DNA of 64,000 bases from contig NZ_JABXKL010000004.1 in assembly GCF_017114995.1 (NCBI RefSeq), positions 39,427 through 103,426 of the forward strand. The letters are read 5' to 3'. Below the pieces are notes generated by a model, which saw only the letters and a program-made list of their open reading frames with translations, made no database searches and was not told where the DNA came from. This DNA comes from Nostoc sp. NMS9. Its GTDB lineage: Bacteria; Cyanobacteriota; Cyanobacteriia; Cyanobacteriales; Nostocaceae. The position numbers and the translations under genes were made by a program. Of this stretch, positions 33,441 to 41,912 are shown in pieces (position 1 is the first letter of the stretch; every line of letters starts with the position of its first letter).

Positions 33441-34256
33441 TTAGGATTTCGGTTGTGCAGCTTGCCTAACAACTTGTTCGTCCAAACCTAACGCTTGAGC
33501 TATCTGCTCAATACTTAACCCCAGCACTAATAACTGGGGTATGGTTTCTAACTTAGCTTCTAACTTACCTTCTTGCCTACCTTCTTGTTTCCCCTTTTGC
33601 TCACCTTCTGCAAAAACATCTTGGTAAAATCTAGTTTGCTTTAACTCATTTGATCCAAACATTTTTCCGATCTCCTCCTGGCTCAATCGTGGCAACTTGT
33701 AAATTAATATCGTCTCTATTAATTGTATTATTTCCCTAATAGTAGCGACATCTGGAATTTGCTGTCGGACGCTGTTGACTATTTCGATAGCTCTTGTTGT
33801 CGCAGTTGATTCGGGTTCGATGATGAGTTTAACTGTTTCTATGCCGATTGATGATGCTTCAATTGAGCTTAATTCGTCAAGATAGACGCGAGTTACTCGT
33901 TGTGAGTTGAGTAATTCTGTATATCTTTCAGTATCTCCAGTATCAACGCTGCGGTTGGGGTAGATGACAACACCACGCCAATTGTTGGTTAATTCGGTTT
34001 TGTCGAGATAGTTAAAGATTTCGGTAAATAAACGTGAGTACAACTTTTTATCTGGTTGAAATTGCACTTCGGCAAAATAAATGGGTAGTTCTGCTGCATT
34101 TGGGAGGAAAACGCCATCAATTCTAAACGCCAGTTGCTTGACTTCTACTGAAGAAAATTGATAAACATTAGCTAGTTGGGGCGGTTGGTTAATCAACTCA
34201 AAGAAAGTAGTGGGGATACTCTGAAAAATCCGATAGAAGATACTGTCTGTTTTCAA
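33441..34256 (-). CDS. DUF2887 / Rpn-like PD-(D/E)XK nuclease family protein
   Basis: 271 residues. The N-terminal FYRIFQSIPTTFFELINQP and the later FRIDGVFLP then YFAEVQFQPDKKLYSR hold the D...ExQ form of the PD-(D/E)XK core found in this family, related to Rpn recombination-promoting nucleases. The C-terminal part has a Gln/Lys/Glu coiled linker and a helix-turn-helix-like tail (LGLSIEQIAQALGLDEQVV). Such genes are abundant in cyanobacteria. Two partial copies of its 3' end follow downstream. Confidence 0.8.
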   Translation of the reverse strand: MKTDSIFYRIFQSIPTTFFELINQPPQLANVYQFSSVEVKQLAFRIDGVFLPNAAELPIYFAEVQFQPDKKLYSRLFTEIFNYLDKTELTNNWRGVVIYPNRSVDTGDTERYTELLNSQRVTRVYLDELSSIEASSIGIETVKLIIEPESTATTRAIEIVNSVRQQIPDVATIREIIQLIETILIYKLPRLSQEEIGKMFGSNELKQTRFYQDVFAEGEQKGKQEGRQEGKLEAKLETIPQLLVLGLSIEQIAQALGLDEQVVRQAAQPKS

Positions 34257-34722
34257 GGTAGCTTGTTTTACAGTTGATTAATATATTTTACACTTGGACG
34301 ATCCCGTGGTGACTCTTGGGAGTATACAAATTAGCTGGTAAGATAGTGCATATATGGTATGTCAACAATTCAATAAAGAATATTTGAATTGTGTCAAGTG
34401 ATGATACAAAAAGTATTTTAAAAAAATTAGGTGTTTAAAGCTGACATTAATATTAGCAATTTCCCCCTAGAATTTTAGAAATAGGGTGTTTTATAGTAAA
34501 AAAAATGATTGGGCATGGGGTATTGGATATTGGGCATGGGATCAACTCTTTCCGTAGTCCTTAATCCTTAGCCTTAGTCTCAGACAAAAAAGGGGAATTC
34601 CGCCTAAAGGACTCGAAGCCTGCGTAAATCAGTATGGCCCATGATGAGATGCGATCGCGTGTTTCGATAATTCATGGGTGTTAACAGACTCAATTCCCAA
34701 TTGGCTAGAGTACGGCAGAGTT
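34257..34722. other. Intergenic region upstream of the TPR gene
   Basis: Divergent spacer. It holds GGGCATGGGGTATTGG heptamer repeats (34508-34541) and one GCGATCGC octamer. Promoters for the DUF2887 gene and the extended hyp operon should be here, but none is clear. Confidence 0.5.
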
Positions 34723-35697
34723 ATGACCCCCAGCATTACAGATTCAGCGGTGAAGGCTGCGTTAGCAGCTGTTGCATCGGAGTCAGCCTCAGCAGAGGAA
34801 AAAATCCAAATGCTGATTGAGATCGCACAGGGTTTTCAAAAAAAGCCCAAAACTGCCCAAGACTTGCGAAATGCAGTTGGGTTATATTACCGGGCCTATG
34901 AAATGTGTGGTGAGGAATATCCCCTACTAAAAGCCAGGGCGCAAGTGGGGATGGCAGGGACGTTACAGGCAATACCGGATGTTGAGTACCAACTGCTACT
35001 GCAAGCGAAAGTCGGTTATGAAGAGGCGTTACCGATCTTACAACAATTAGCAACGCCTCAGGAAGTAGCAGAGACGCAGATGAATTTTGGGCTGGTGTTG
35101 CAGTCGCTTGTGCCATTCAATTTGGCGCGGATAACTGACAGCATTCAGGCTTATCATGAGGCTTTGCGGGTGTTTATTTGGGAAGATTACCCTCAGGAAT
35201 ACGCGATTTTATATAACAATATTGCGATCGCTTACCTTTCTATGCCTCTAGCATCAGAACGGGAATACTTGCGTCAAGGGTTAGCTGTGCAATCATTTGA
35301 GGTAGCACTAAAGCATATTAATCTGATCGATCATCCTAGAGAATATGCGATGTTGCAAAACAACTTAGGTAACGCTTTACAATATTTAGTGAGTTCTCAT
35401 CCTGTAGAAAATAACTTGCGAGCGATCGCAGCTTATGATGAGGCGCTAAAAGTGCGTAATCTTCAAGATACACCTCTAGAGTACGCTAACACAATTTCAA
35501 ACAAAGCCAACGCCTTATTCAACTTACCCGACGACTCAGAAAAACCAGAAGCTGGCAATCCTAAAAATCTCTCACAAGCACGTATTTACTATCAACAAGC
35601 TTTTGAAATCTTTACCCAAAACCAACAAATAGGACAAGCAGAGATAGTAGCTCAAGCCCTACAAGATATTGAAGCAGAAATAATTAATAGGGAATAG
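34723..35697 (+). CDS. TPR-like helical repeat protein of the extended hyp operon
   Basis: 324 residues from the ATG at 34723; an in-frame GTG at 34678 is possible but has no ribosome site. It is built of helical pairs with TPR spacing: SIQAYHEALRVFIWEDYPQE, YAILYNNIAIAYLSMP, YAMLQNNLGNALQYLV and AIAAYDEALKVRNL. In Nostoc such a gene sits at the head of the genes upstream of hypF and has been proposed, from gene context as I recall, to help mature HupS. It is cytosolic and probably a protein-protein adaptor. Confidence 0.8.
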   Translation: MTPSITDSAVKAALAAVASESASAEEKIQMLIEIAQGFQKKPKTAQDLRNAVGLYYRAYEMCGEEYPLLKARAQVGMAGTLQAIPDVEYQLLLQAKVGYEEALPILQQLATPQEVAETQMNFGLVLQSLVPFNLARITDSIQAYHEALRVFIWEDYPQEYAILYNNIAIAYLSMPLASEREYLRQGLAVQSFEVALKHINLIDHPREYAMLQNNLGNALQYLVSSHPVENNLRAIAAYDEALKVRNLQDTPLEYANTISNKANALFNLPDDSEKPEAGNPKNLSQARIYYQQAFEIFTQNQQIGQAEIVAQALQDIEAEIINRE

Positions 35698-35776
35698 GGC
35701 ATTGGGCATTCGTTCTTCTCCTTCATCCCCCACTCCTTACTGTCTACTCCCCTCACTATCAGGAAAACAAAACAGC

Positions 35777-36043
35777 ATGAGAGATATTTTAACAAACCCT
35801 TCTGTGAGAGATTTTCTCACAAGTTTAGCAGATGGTGACTTAAACATAGTAACAGGATTAGTGTGGATAGTCATAGCAACAGCCTTGTCTATGGTCGGCG
35901 GTGCTATTGGTGGAATGCTGTTAGCTGGAAAAGATATCGGCTATCAGTTTTCAGCAATGCTTGGTGCATTATTTGCCCCTGCTGGTGTAATTCCTGCTAT
36001 TCTCTTAGGGTTTGCAATCTTAAATTTATTGACAAATTATTAG
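35777..36043 (+). CDS. Small two-pass membrane protein
   Basis: 88 residues from the ATG at 35777; the frame is open upstream but those residues come from repeat sequence. Two hydrophobic segments: about residues 26-51 (VWIVIATALSMVGGAIGGML) and 60-84 (MLGALFAPAGVIPAILLGFA). No known domain. It lies between the TPR gene and another membrane protein in the hydrogenase-linked operon. Confidence 0.75.
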   Translation: MRDILTNPSVRDFLTSLADGDLNIVTGLVWIVIATALSMVGGAIGGMLLAGKDIGYQFSAMLGALFAPAGVIPAILLGFAILNLLTNY

Positions 36044-36051
36044 GAGTAAAC

Positions 36052-36276
36052 ATGTTAGAAATTGGCTGGTTTTCTGCCAAGTTATTTTTCAAAGGAAAAT
36101 TACTGCGCGATCCAATGTATTTTGTTCAACGAACTGCTATTGCTACTGCTGTAGGTTCGTTACTGCTAGTGTTATTTGCACAAATCGACATTCCCTTCTA
36201 CTTACCAATAACATTATCTAGCCTAGTGACAGGTTTGATTATGCCATTTCTCCTCAAAGACTTCAAAATGAAATAA
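36052..36276 (+). CDS. Small membrane protein
   Basis: 74 residues, starting at the ATG at 36052 with TAGGAG 6 bases upstream. Two hydrophobic stretches near residues 30-45 (AIATAVGSLLLVLFA) and 50-66 (PFYLPITLSSLVTGLI). The gap from the previous gene is 8 bp, so they are probably cotranslated. It could form a membrane pair with its neighbour. Function unknown. Confidence 0.75.
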   Translation: MLEIGWFSAKLFFKGKLLRDPMYFVQRTAIATAVGSLLLVLFAQIDIPFYLPITLSSLVTGLIMPFLLKDFKMK

Positions 36277-36437
36277 TTTGTCATTGGTCATTTATGAATA
36301 ACCAATGCCCCTAAAGAGTGCTGAGTAATGAGTGCTGAGTGGGAAATCTCACTTGTTTACTCAGAACTGGGAACGGGCTAAACGCCCTGTTACCCCTAAC
36401 GGAACTCTGAACTGTTTTGCCCAATGACTAATGACTA

Positions 36438-37283
36438 ATGACAAACCTTGAAGAATTAGTTCGGGAAATTAACCGCTTTGAGGCAATTATATCCGAATGG
36501 GATGAAAGCCAACGGTGTGTAGCAGTTGGTCTAAAAAGAGCAATTGAAGCTTTGCATAAAGCAGCATTGACTAATTTAATTAAAAGCCTCAAACAAGAAT
36601 CAATGTCAGGTTTGCGTCATGCTGTGACTGATGAAGTAGTGTACGCAGTACTGCTTTATCACGAACTAGTAAAACCACCAAAACCACCATTAGCACAGCG
36701 AATTCAAACAGCCCTTGAAGAAGTTCGCCCAGGTTTAAAAAGCTATAATGGGGATGTAGAACTAGTAGCAATTAAGCCTCCAGATACAGTAGAAGTCAGA
36801 TTAATAGGAACTTGCAGCAGTTGTCTGGCTTCTACTTTGACTTTATCTCAAGGAGTAGAACAAGCAATCAAAAACCATTGTCCCGAAATTACCAGAGTGG
36901 TTGCGGTCAATAATAACACTGTTGTTAACAACGCAAGTTTTGGTTTAATTAGTCCATTTTCTTCAAAAATAACTTCTACTTGGATCAAAGTAGCGACTAT
37001 TGAGCAAGTTCCTGAATTTAGTGTATTGGCAGTACAACTTGCTGGTAATTCCCTGATTTTACACCGTCAAGGTATTATAGTAAAATGTTACCGTAATGCT
37101 TGCACTCATCTAGGATCTGCCCTAGATAAGGGTAAAGTTGAAAATGGTATTATTACTTGTCCTTCTCACGGATTTCAGTACAATTTAGAGACGGGTGAAT
37201 GCTTAACAGCACCTGATGTTTCACTTCAGTCGTATCCAGTAAAAATTAAAAATGATAAGGTTTTTGTGAAACTGCAAAAATGA
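36438..37283 (+). CDS. NifU-like domain fused to a Rieske-type ferredoxin domain
   Basis: 281 residues. Residues about 1-80 are helical. About 85-155 is a NifU C-terminal-like scaffold with the cluster motif GTCSSCLASTLTLSQGVEQA. About 180-280 is a Rieske [2Fe-2S] domain with both pairs of ligands in CTHLGSAL and CPSHGFQYNLETGEC. The fusion suggests assembly or supply of Fe-S clusters with a redox step. It sits in the extended hyp operon, so HupS is the likely client; this is inferred from context. Confidence 0.88.
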   Translation: MTNLEELVREINRFEAIISEWDESQRCVAVGLKRAIEALHKAALTNLIKSLKQESMSGLRHAVTDEVVYAVLLYHELVKPPKPPLAQRIQTALEEVRPGLKSYNGDVELVAIKPPDTVEVRLIGTCSSCLASTLTLSQGVEQAIKNHCPEITRVVAVNNNTVVNNASFGLISPFSSKITSTWIKVATIEQVPEFSVLAVQLAGNSLILHRQGIIVKCYRNACTHLGSALDKGKVENGIITCPSHGFQYNLETGECLTAPDVSLQSYPVKIKNDKVFVKLQK

Positions 37284-37790
37284 TTGTGTTAAAGTAACAT
37301 CTCAGCAAATATACTTGACGATTAGAAAATCACGGCTAATTTGTTTTTCATTTCAGTAGTTCGCGCATTCATTTTAGTGTTTTGTGGAAGCAAAATGCCT
37401 GAATGTTTTCTCAATATACCTGAATCGTTTCTCATTTATGCAATTTAGTGATTCATTTTAGTGTTTTGAGAAAGCAAAATGCCTAAATGCTTTCTCATTT
37501 CAGTAAATTTAGCAAGCATTTCGGTAGATTCAGCAAGCAAAATACCCAAATGCTTTCTCAAAATGCTTGATTGCTTTCTCATTTCAGTACATTGCGCACT
37601 CATTACAAATATCGCTATGTAGAAAAAGCTACTTTAGGTTAGTAATAGGTTTTTAAAATTGATTAAGACAAAAGTTGTTTAAAAGTTTTAACTTAATTTG
37701 AAATAAAAATATCATGGAAAATTGTTACTGTTGTTACACGCCGATTAACATTAATGTTTTTAAATAATTATCAGCGTCTATCTGCGGTTC
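37284..37790. other. 507-bp spacer dominated by a 21-bp tandem array
   Basis: The only structure I see is the array at 37344-37616, followed by about 170 AT-rich bases before the NHL gene. Short frames exist on both strands (47 codons plus, 45 codons minus), but they only echo the repeat period. Confidence 0.6.
37344..37616. repeat. 21-bp phased tandem array (13 units)
   Basis: Thirteen consecutive 21-bp units start at 37344, 37365, 37386 and so on to 37596 without any phase slip. Two unit types alternate irregularly: TTTCTCATTTCAGTANATTG and GNAAGCAAAATGCCTAAATG, with ATTCATTTTAGTGTTTTG variants. Paired types make hairpins such as GAGAAAGCA / TGCTTTCTC (37469-37497). Confidence 0.85.
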
Positions 37791-39008
37791 ATGGATATCC
37801 CAATCAAAATTAATCCCAGATCACAATTACCGCTAGAAGCAAGAGAAATTTCTCAAGATTTACCTCTATCGCCTCAAGGTGCAGAGGTAATTTTAGGTAA
37901 CATTATTGAACCACAACAATTAGTGATACCTGTAGCACCCAGCCCCACAACAATGTTTGGGCCTCGTGGTGCTTGTTTGTTATCAAAAACCGGCCCTTTA
38001 TGGGTATCAGATACAGGACATCATCGATTATTAGGATGGAAAAAATTACCCACAATAGATAGTCAACCTGCTGATTGGGTAATTGGACAACCTGACTTTT
38101 ATAATGAAGGACAAAATGCTAAAAGTACACCGGGAAGCGCAACCTTAAGTGTACCAACTGGAATTTGTGCTTGTGGTGAAGGGTTAGCTATCGCAGATGC
38201 TTGGAATCATCGAGTGTTAATTTGGAAAAACTTACCACAAGATAACAATGTTCCAGCAGATTTTGTGTTAGGACAAGCTAATTTTATCGATAATGAACCA
38301 AATCGGGGAAGTCAACAAGCATCTGCCAGTACAATGCACTGGCCTTATGGTATTTTCTATTATCAAGGACGGCTATTTATTGCTGATACAGGTAATCGAA
38401 GGGTATTAATTTGGCATCAATTACCAACAGAAAATGGTCAACCAGCTGATTTAGTTTTGGGACAACCAGATATGATATCTCGCAATGAAAACGGCGGTGC
38501 TTCTCCAACCGCAGCGAGTATGCGTTGGTGTCACGATATCACCCTTTGGGGAGAAAATTTGGTTGTCAGTGATGCAGGTAATCACCGAGTGATGATTTGG
38601 CAAGGAATACCAACAGAAAATAATGCCCCTTGTGCAGTGGTTTTAGGACAAAAAAGCTTTGATTTTGTGGAAATGAATCAAGGAGTTTATTATCCTAGTG
38701 CTAGTAGTTTGAGTATGCCTTATGGTGTCGGGGTGGTTGGAGATTGGTTAGTAGTTGCAGATACTGCTAATTCTCGGTTGTTAGGATGGAGAAAGCCTAA
38801 ATCAATTTTATCACTGCAAGGTGTAGTGGCAGATGGGTTAGGAGGACAAATAAATTTTCAAAGTAAAGGTGAAAATCGTAATTTCGGACTACCTAAACGA
38901 GATAGCTTAAATTGGTGTTATGGGATAAAAATTTGCGGTAATACAGCAGTGATAGCTGATTCTGGAAATAACCGAATTTTGCTGTGGCACTTTAACTATG
39001 CCGACTGA
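37791..39008 (+). CDS. NHL-repeat beta-propeller protein
   Basis: 405 residues. About six repeated blades with the NHL pattern: LWVSDTGHHRLLGWKKLP, LAIADAWNHRVLIWKNLP, LFIADTGNRRVLIWHQLP, LVVSDAGNHRVMIWQGIP and VIADSGNNRILLWH, each linked by AD-x-V-x-GQ. No signal peptide. A propeller usually serves as a binding platform. It overlaps hypF by 11 bp, so it is tied to hydrogenase maturation in this genome. Confidence 0.88.
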   Translation: MDIPIKINPRSQLPLEAREISQDLPLSPQGAEVILGNIIEPQQLVIPVAPSPTTMFGPRGACLLSKTGPLWVSDTGHHRLLGWKKLPTIDSQPADWVIGQPDFYNEGQNAKSTPGSATLSVPTGICACGEGLAIADAWNHRVLIWKNLPQDNNVPADFVLGQANFIDNEPNRGSQQASASTMHWPYGIFYYQGRLFIADTGNRRVLIWHQLPTENGQPADLVLGQPDMISRNENGGASPTAASMRWCHDITLWGENLVVSDAGNHRVMIWQGIPTENNAPCAVVLGQKSFDFVEMNQGVYYPSASSLSMPYGVGVVGDWLVVADTANSRLLGWRKPKSILSLQGVVADGLGGQINFQSKGENRNFGLPKRDSLNWCYGIKICGNTAVIADSGNNRILLWHFNYAD

Positions 39009-41403
39009 AGAAATTAGAGTTTATGGTACTGTTCAAGGAGTAGGATTTCGTCCTACTGTATATCGTCTTGCTAAAGCCTGTGGCTTACGTGGAGATGTTT
39101 GTAATGATGGACAAGGCGTATTAATTAGGGTATGTGGTGCTGAGAAAGCAATAACAGAATTTGTTGCCAGATTGCAAATAGAATGTCCACCGTTGGCAAG
39201 AATTAATCAACTAACTAGAACTCCTTATGAAGGTGAATTGAAATTTGATAATTTTGTGATTTCTAGTAGTGTCAATAATGCCATTAAAACAGAAATTACC
39301 CCTGATGCAGCCACTTGTTTGCAATGTCAACAAGAAATATTCGACCCCTTTAGCCGCTTTTATCGCTACCCCTTTACTAACTGTACTCATTGCGGCCCCC
39401 GCCTGAGTATTATTCGTGCCATTCCTTATGACAGATGCAATACCAGTATGTCTGCGTTTGCGATGTGTTCAGAATGTGGAAAGGAATACCACGATGTCGA
39501 AAACCGCCGTTTTCACGCCCAACCTGTAGCTTGTCATGTTTGTGGCCCCGCAGCTTGGTTAGAACGCGCCGATGGGAAATCGGTTACTGCTTCGATGTTT
39601 TCGATGTTGGATGATGTCGATGCTGTTTGTACCTTGTTGCAAAAAGGTGAGATTGTGGCAATTAAGGGGTTAGGTGGTATTCATCTAGCTTGCGATGCAA
39701 CACAGGAAACTGTTGTACAAAAACTGCGCCAGCGAAAAAAGCGCCATCATAAACCCTTTGCTTTAATGGCGCGGGATATTGAAATAATTGAACAATATTG
39801 TATTGTCAACGCCAAAGAAAAAGAATTATTAACAAGTTCTGCTGCACCAATTGTTTTATTACAGCTGAAAGAGAGAGACGAATATGGCGAGAGTTTATTT
39901 ACTTCTAACTCCTCACTCTTAACTCCTAATTCTTTTCATATTGCATCGTCAGTTGCGTCAGGGCAAAATACTCTTGGTTTCATGCTACCTTATACGCCCT
40001 TGCATCATTTAATTCTGCGGCGGATGAATCGGCCAATTGTTTTAACAAGTGGTAATCTCGCTGATGAACCACAATGTATTGATAATGACGAAGCAAGGGA
40101 GAAATTAGGGACAATCGCTGATTATTTTCTCTTGCACAATCGAGAGATTATTAATCGGGTAGATGATTCGGTTGTGCGTGTTAGGGGTGATAAAGCTCAA
40201 ACAATTCGCCGTGCTAGAGGATATGCACCAGCATCAATTAGTTTACCACTGGGATTTCACAAAGTACCGCAAATTTTAGCAATGGGCAGTGAGTTAAAAA
40301 ATACCTTTTGCCTATTGCGTGAAGGAGAAGCAATTCTCTCTCAACATCTAGGAGATTTAGAAAATGCTGCCACTTTCAACGCTTACCAAGAAAATTTAAA
40401 TTTATACTTAAATTTATTTGAGCATCAACCAGAAGTAATCGCCATTGATAAACATCCTGAATATCTCTCAAGCAAACTTGGTAAAAAACTTGCAGACACA
40501 AATCAAATCAAAATTTATCCAATTCAACATCATCACGCTCATATCGCCGCTTGCATGGCAGAAAATGGTATTCCTTTAGATTCACCTCCAATATTAGGTA
40601 TTGCTTTAGATGGTTTAGGTTACGGCGACGATGGCACACTTTGGGGTGGAGAATTTCTTTTAGCAGATTACCGAAAATTTAAACGACTAGCAACATTTAA
40701 ACCAGTAGCAATGATTGGTGGTGAACAAGCAATTTATCAGCCTTGGCGTAATACTTATGCTCAATTAGTAGCTGCTAATCTTTGGGATGATTGCGAACCA
40801 AAATATGCTGATTTAGAAATATTTAAGTTTTTGAAAAACAAGCCGATTAAGTTACTCAATCAACTTATAGATAAAGGGATTAACTCTCCTCCAGCTTCTT
40901 CAGTGGGGCGATTGTTCGATGCAGTGGCGGCGGCTATCGGTATTTATAGAGATGAATGTAGCTATGAAGGACAAGCTGCGATCGCAATGGAAGCTATAGT
41001 AGATGTTAGCAGCTTAAATAATAATAAAGAAACGCTAATATATCCTTTTAGTTTTAGCTTTTTAGATAGTATTTATTGTATAGACCCACGTCCAATGTGG
41101 CAAGCCTTGCTCGATGACTTACAGCAGCAGATTCCACAACCAGTTATGGCTGCCAAATTTCACAAAGGTTTAGCTAATGCGATTGTGGAGATGGTTAAAC
41201 ATCTTTCTCAAGAAAATCTGATTTATCAGGTAGCATTAACAGGAGGAGTATTTCAAAATTGTATATTGTTAGAGCAAGTTACCAAACGATTACAAACATT
41301 AGGAATAAAAGTACTTACTCACAGCTTAGTTCCAGCTAACGACGGCGGTTTATCTTTAGGACAAGCAGTTATTGCAGCCGCACAATTAATACATCAATGT
41401 TGA
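38998..41403 (+). CDS. hypF: Hydrogenase maturation carbamoyltransferase HypF
   Basis: 801 residues, four domains in family order: acylphosphatase (YGTVQGVGFRPTVYRL), two zinc fingers (CLQCQQEI...CTHCGPR and CSECGKEYHD...CHVCGP), a YrdC-like domain (KGLGGIHLACDA; NRVDDSVVRV) and a Kae1-like domain (QHHHAHIAACMAENG). It makes the thiocarbamate on HypE for the cyanide ligands. Odd: around residues 300-312 (SLFTSNSSLLTPNSF) an in-frame AACTCCT-type repeat is inserted before the conserved GFMLPYTPLHHL. Confidence 0.96.
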   Translation: MPTEEIRVYGTVQGVGFRPTVYRLAKACGLRGDVCNDGQGVLIRVCGAEKAITEFVARLQIECPPLARINQLTRTPYEGELKFDNFVISSSVNNAIKTEITPDAATCLQCQQEIFDPFSRFYRYPFTNCTHCGPRLSIIRAIPYDRCNTSMSAFAMCSECGKEYHDVENRRFHAQPVACHVCGPAAWLERADGKSVTASMFSMLDDVDAVCTLLQKGEIVAIKGLGGIHLACDATQETVVQKLRQRKKRHHKPFALMARDIEIIEQYCIVNAKEKELLTSSAAPIVLLQLKERDEYGESLFTSNSSLLTPNSFHIASSVASGQNTLGFMLPYTPLHHLILRRMNRPIVLTSGNLADEPQCIDNDEAREKLGTIADYFLLHNREIINRVDDSVVRVRGDKAQTIRRARGYAPASISLPLGFHKVPQILAMGSELKNTFCLLREGEAILSQHLGDLENAATFNAYQENLNLYLNLFEHQPEVIAIDKHPEYLSSKLGKKLADTNQIKIYPIQHHHAHIAACMAENGIPLDSPPILGIALDGLGYGDDGTLWGGEFLLADYRKFKRLATFKPVAMIGGEQAIYQPWRNTYAQLVAANLWDDCEPKYADLEIFKFLKNKPIKLLNQLIDKGINSPPASSVGRLFDAVAAAIGIYRDECSYEGQAAIAMEAIVDVSSLNNNKETLIYPFSFSFLDSIYCIDPRPMWQALLDDLQQQIPQPVMAAKFHKGLANAIVEMVKHLSQENLIYQVALTGGVFQNCILLEQVTKRLQTLGIKVLTHSLVPANDGGLSLGQAVIAAAQLIHQC

Positions 41404-41483
41404 TATTTAACAATCTTTTTCTCACAAATAACTCTCTGTGTTCCCTGCGCCTCTACGGTTAGTTTATCTTAAAAAATAAAACA

Positions 41484-41744
41484 ATGTGTTTAGGAATCCC
41501 CGGACAAATTATAGAAATTACTAACGTTAACCATAAATTAGCTATAGTTAACATTGGTGGTGTTAAGCGCCAAGTAAATATTGCTTGTATCGTAGATGAA
41601 CAACATCCCCCCGAAGCTTGTATTGGTGATTGGGTGCTAGTACATGTTGGCTTTGCGATGAATCGAATTAACGAACAAGAAGCGGCAGAAACATTAGAAC
41701 TATTCCAAGAATTAGCAGCAGCACAAGCAGGAATTAATACTTAA
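41484..41744 (+). CDS. hypC: Hydrogenase maturation chaperone HypC
   Basis: 86 residues. MCLGIPGQIIEI with the essential Cys2, and GDWVLVHVGFAMNRI, are the HypC signature. It carries the Fe(CN)2CO unit with HypD and binds the HupL precursor. 80 bp after hypF. Confidence 0.95.
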   Translation: MCLGIPGQIIEITNVNHKLAIVNIGGVKRQVNIACIVDEQHPPEACIGDWVLVHVGFAMNRINEQEAAETLELFQELAAAQAGINT

Positions 41745-41792
41745 ACAATAGACTTTTATTTCCTCACGTAGAGGCGCAGAGAAAGAGTCTAA

Positions 41793-41823
<31 letters not shown>

Positions 41824-41912
41824 GCGCCCTTTGCGTCCTTTGCGGTTCGTTAAAAAATACCCCGTAAAGAAAGCAAAATTAACTGATATCCAAAAACTAC
41901 TCCTCACTCCCC

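Noticed and set aside
37344..37616. CRISPR array
   Set aside because: Units are contiguous and degenerate with no unique spacers, and no cas genes are nearby.
37479..37622. 47-codon frame within the 21-bp array (and a 45-codon frame on the other strand)
   Set aside because: A 21-bp period gives open frames by chance when a unit lacks stops; no ribosome site or start context supports expression.
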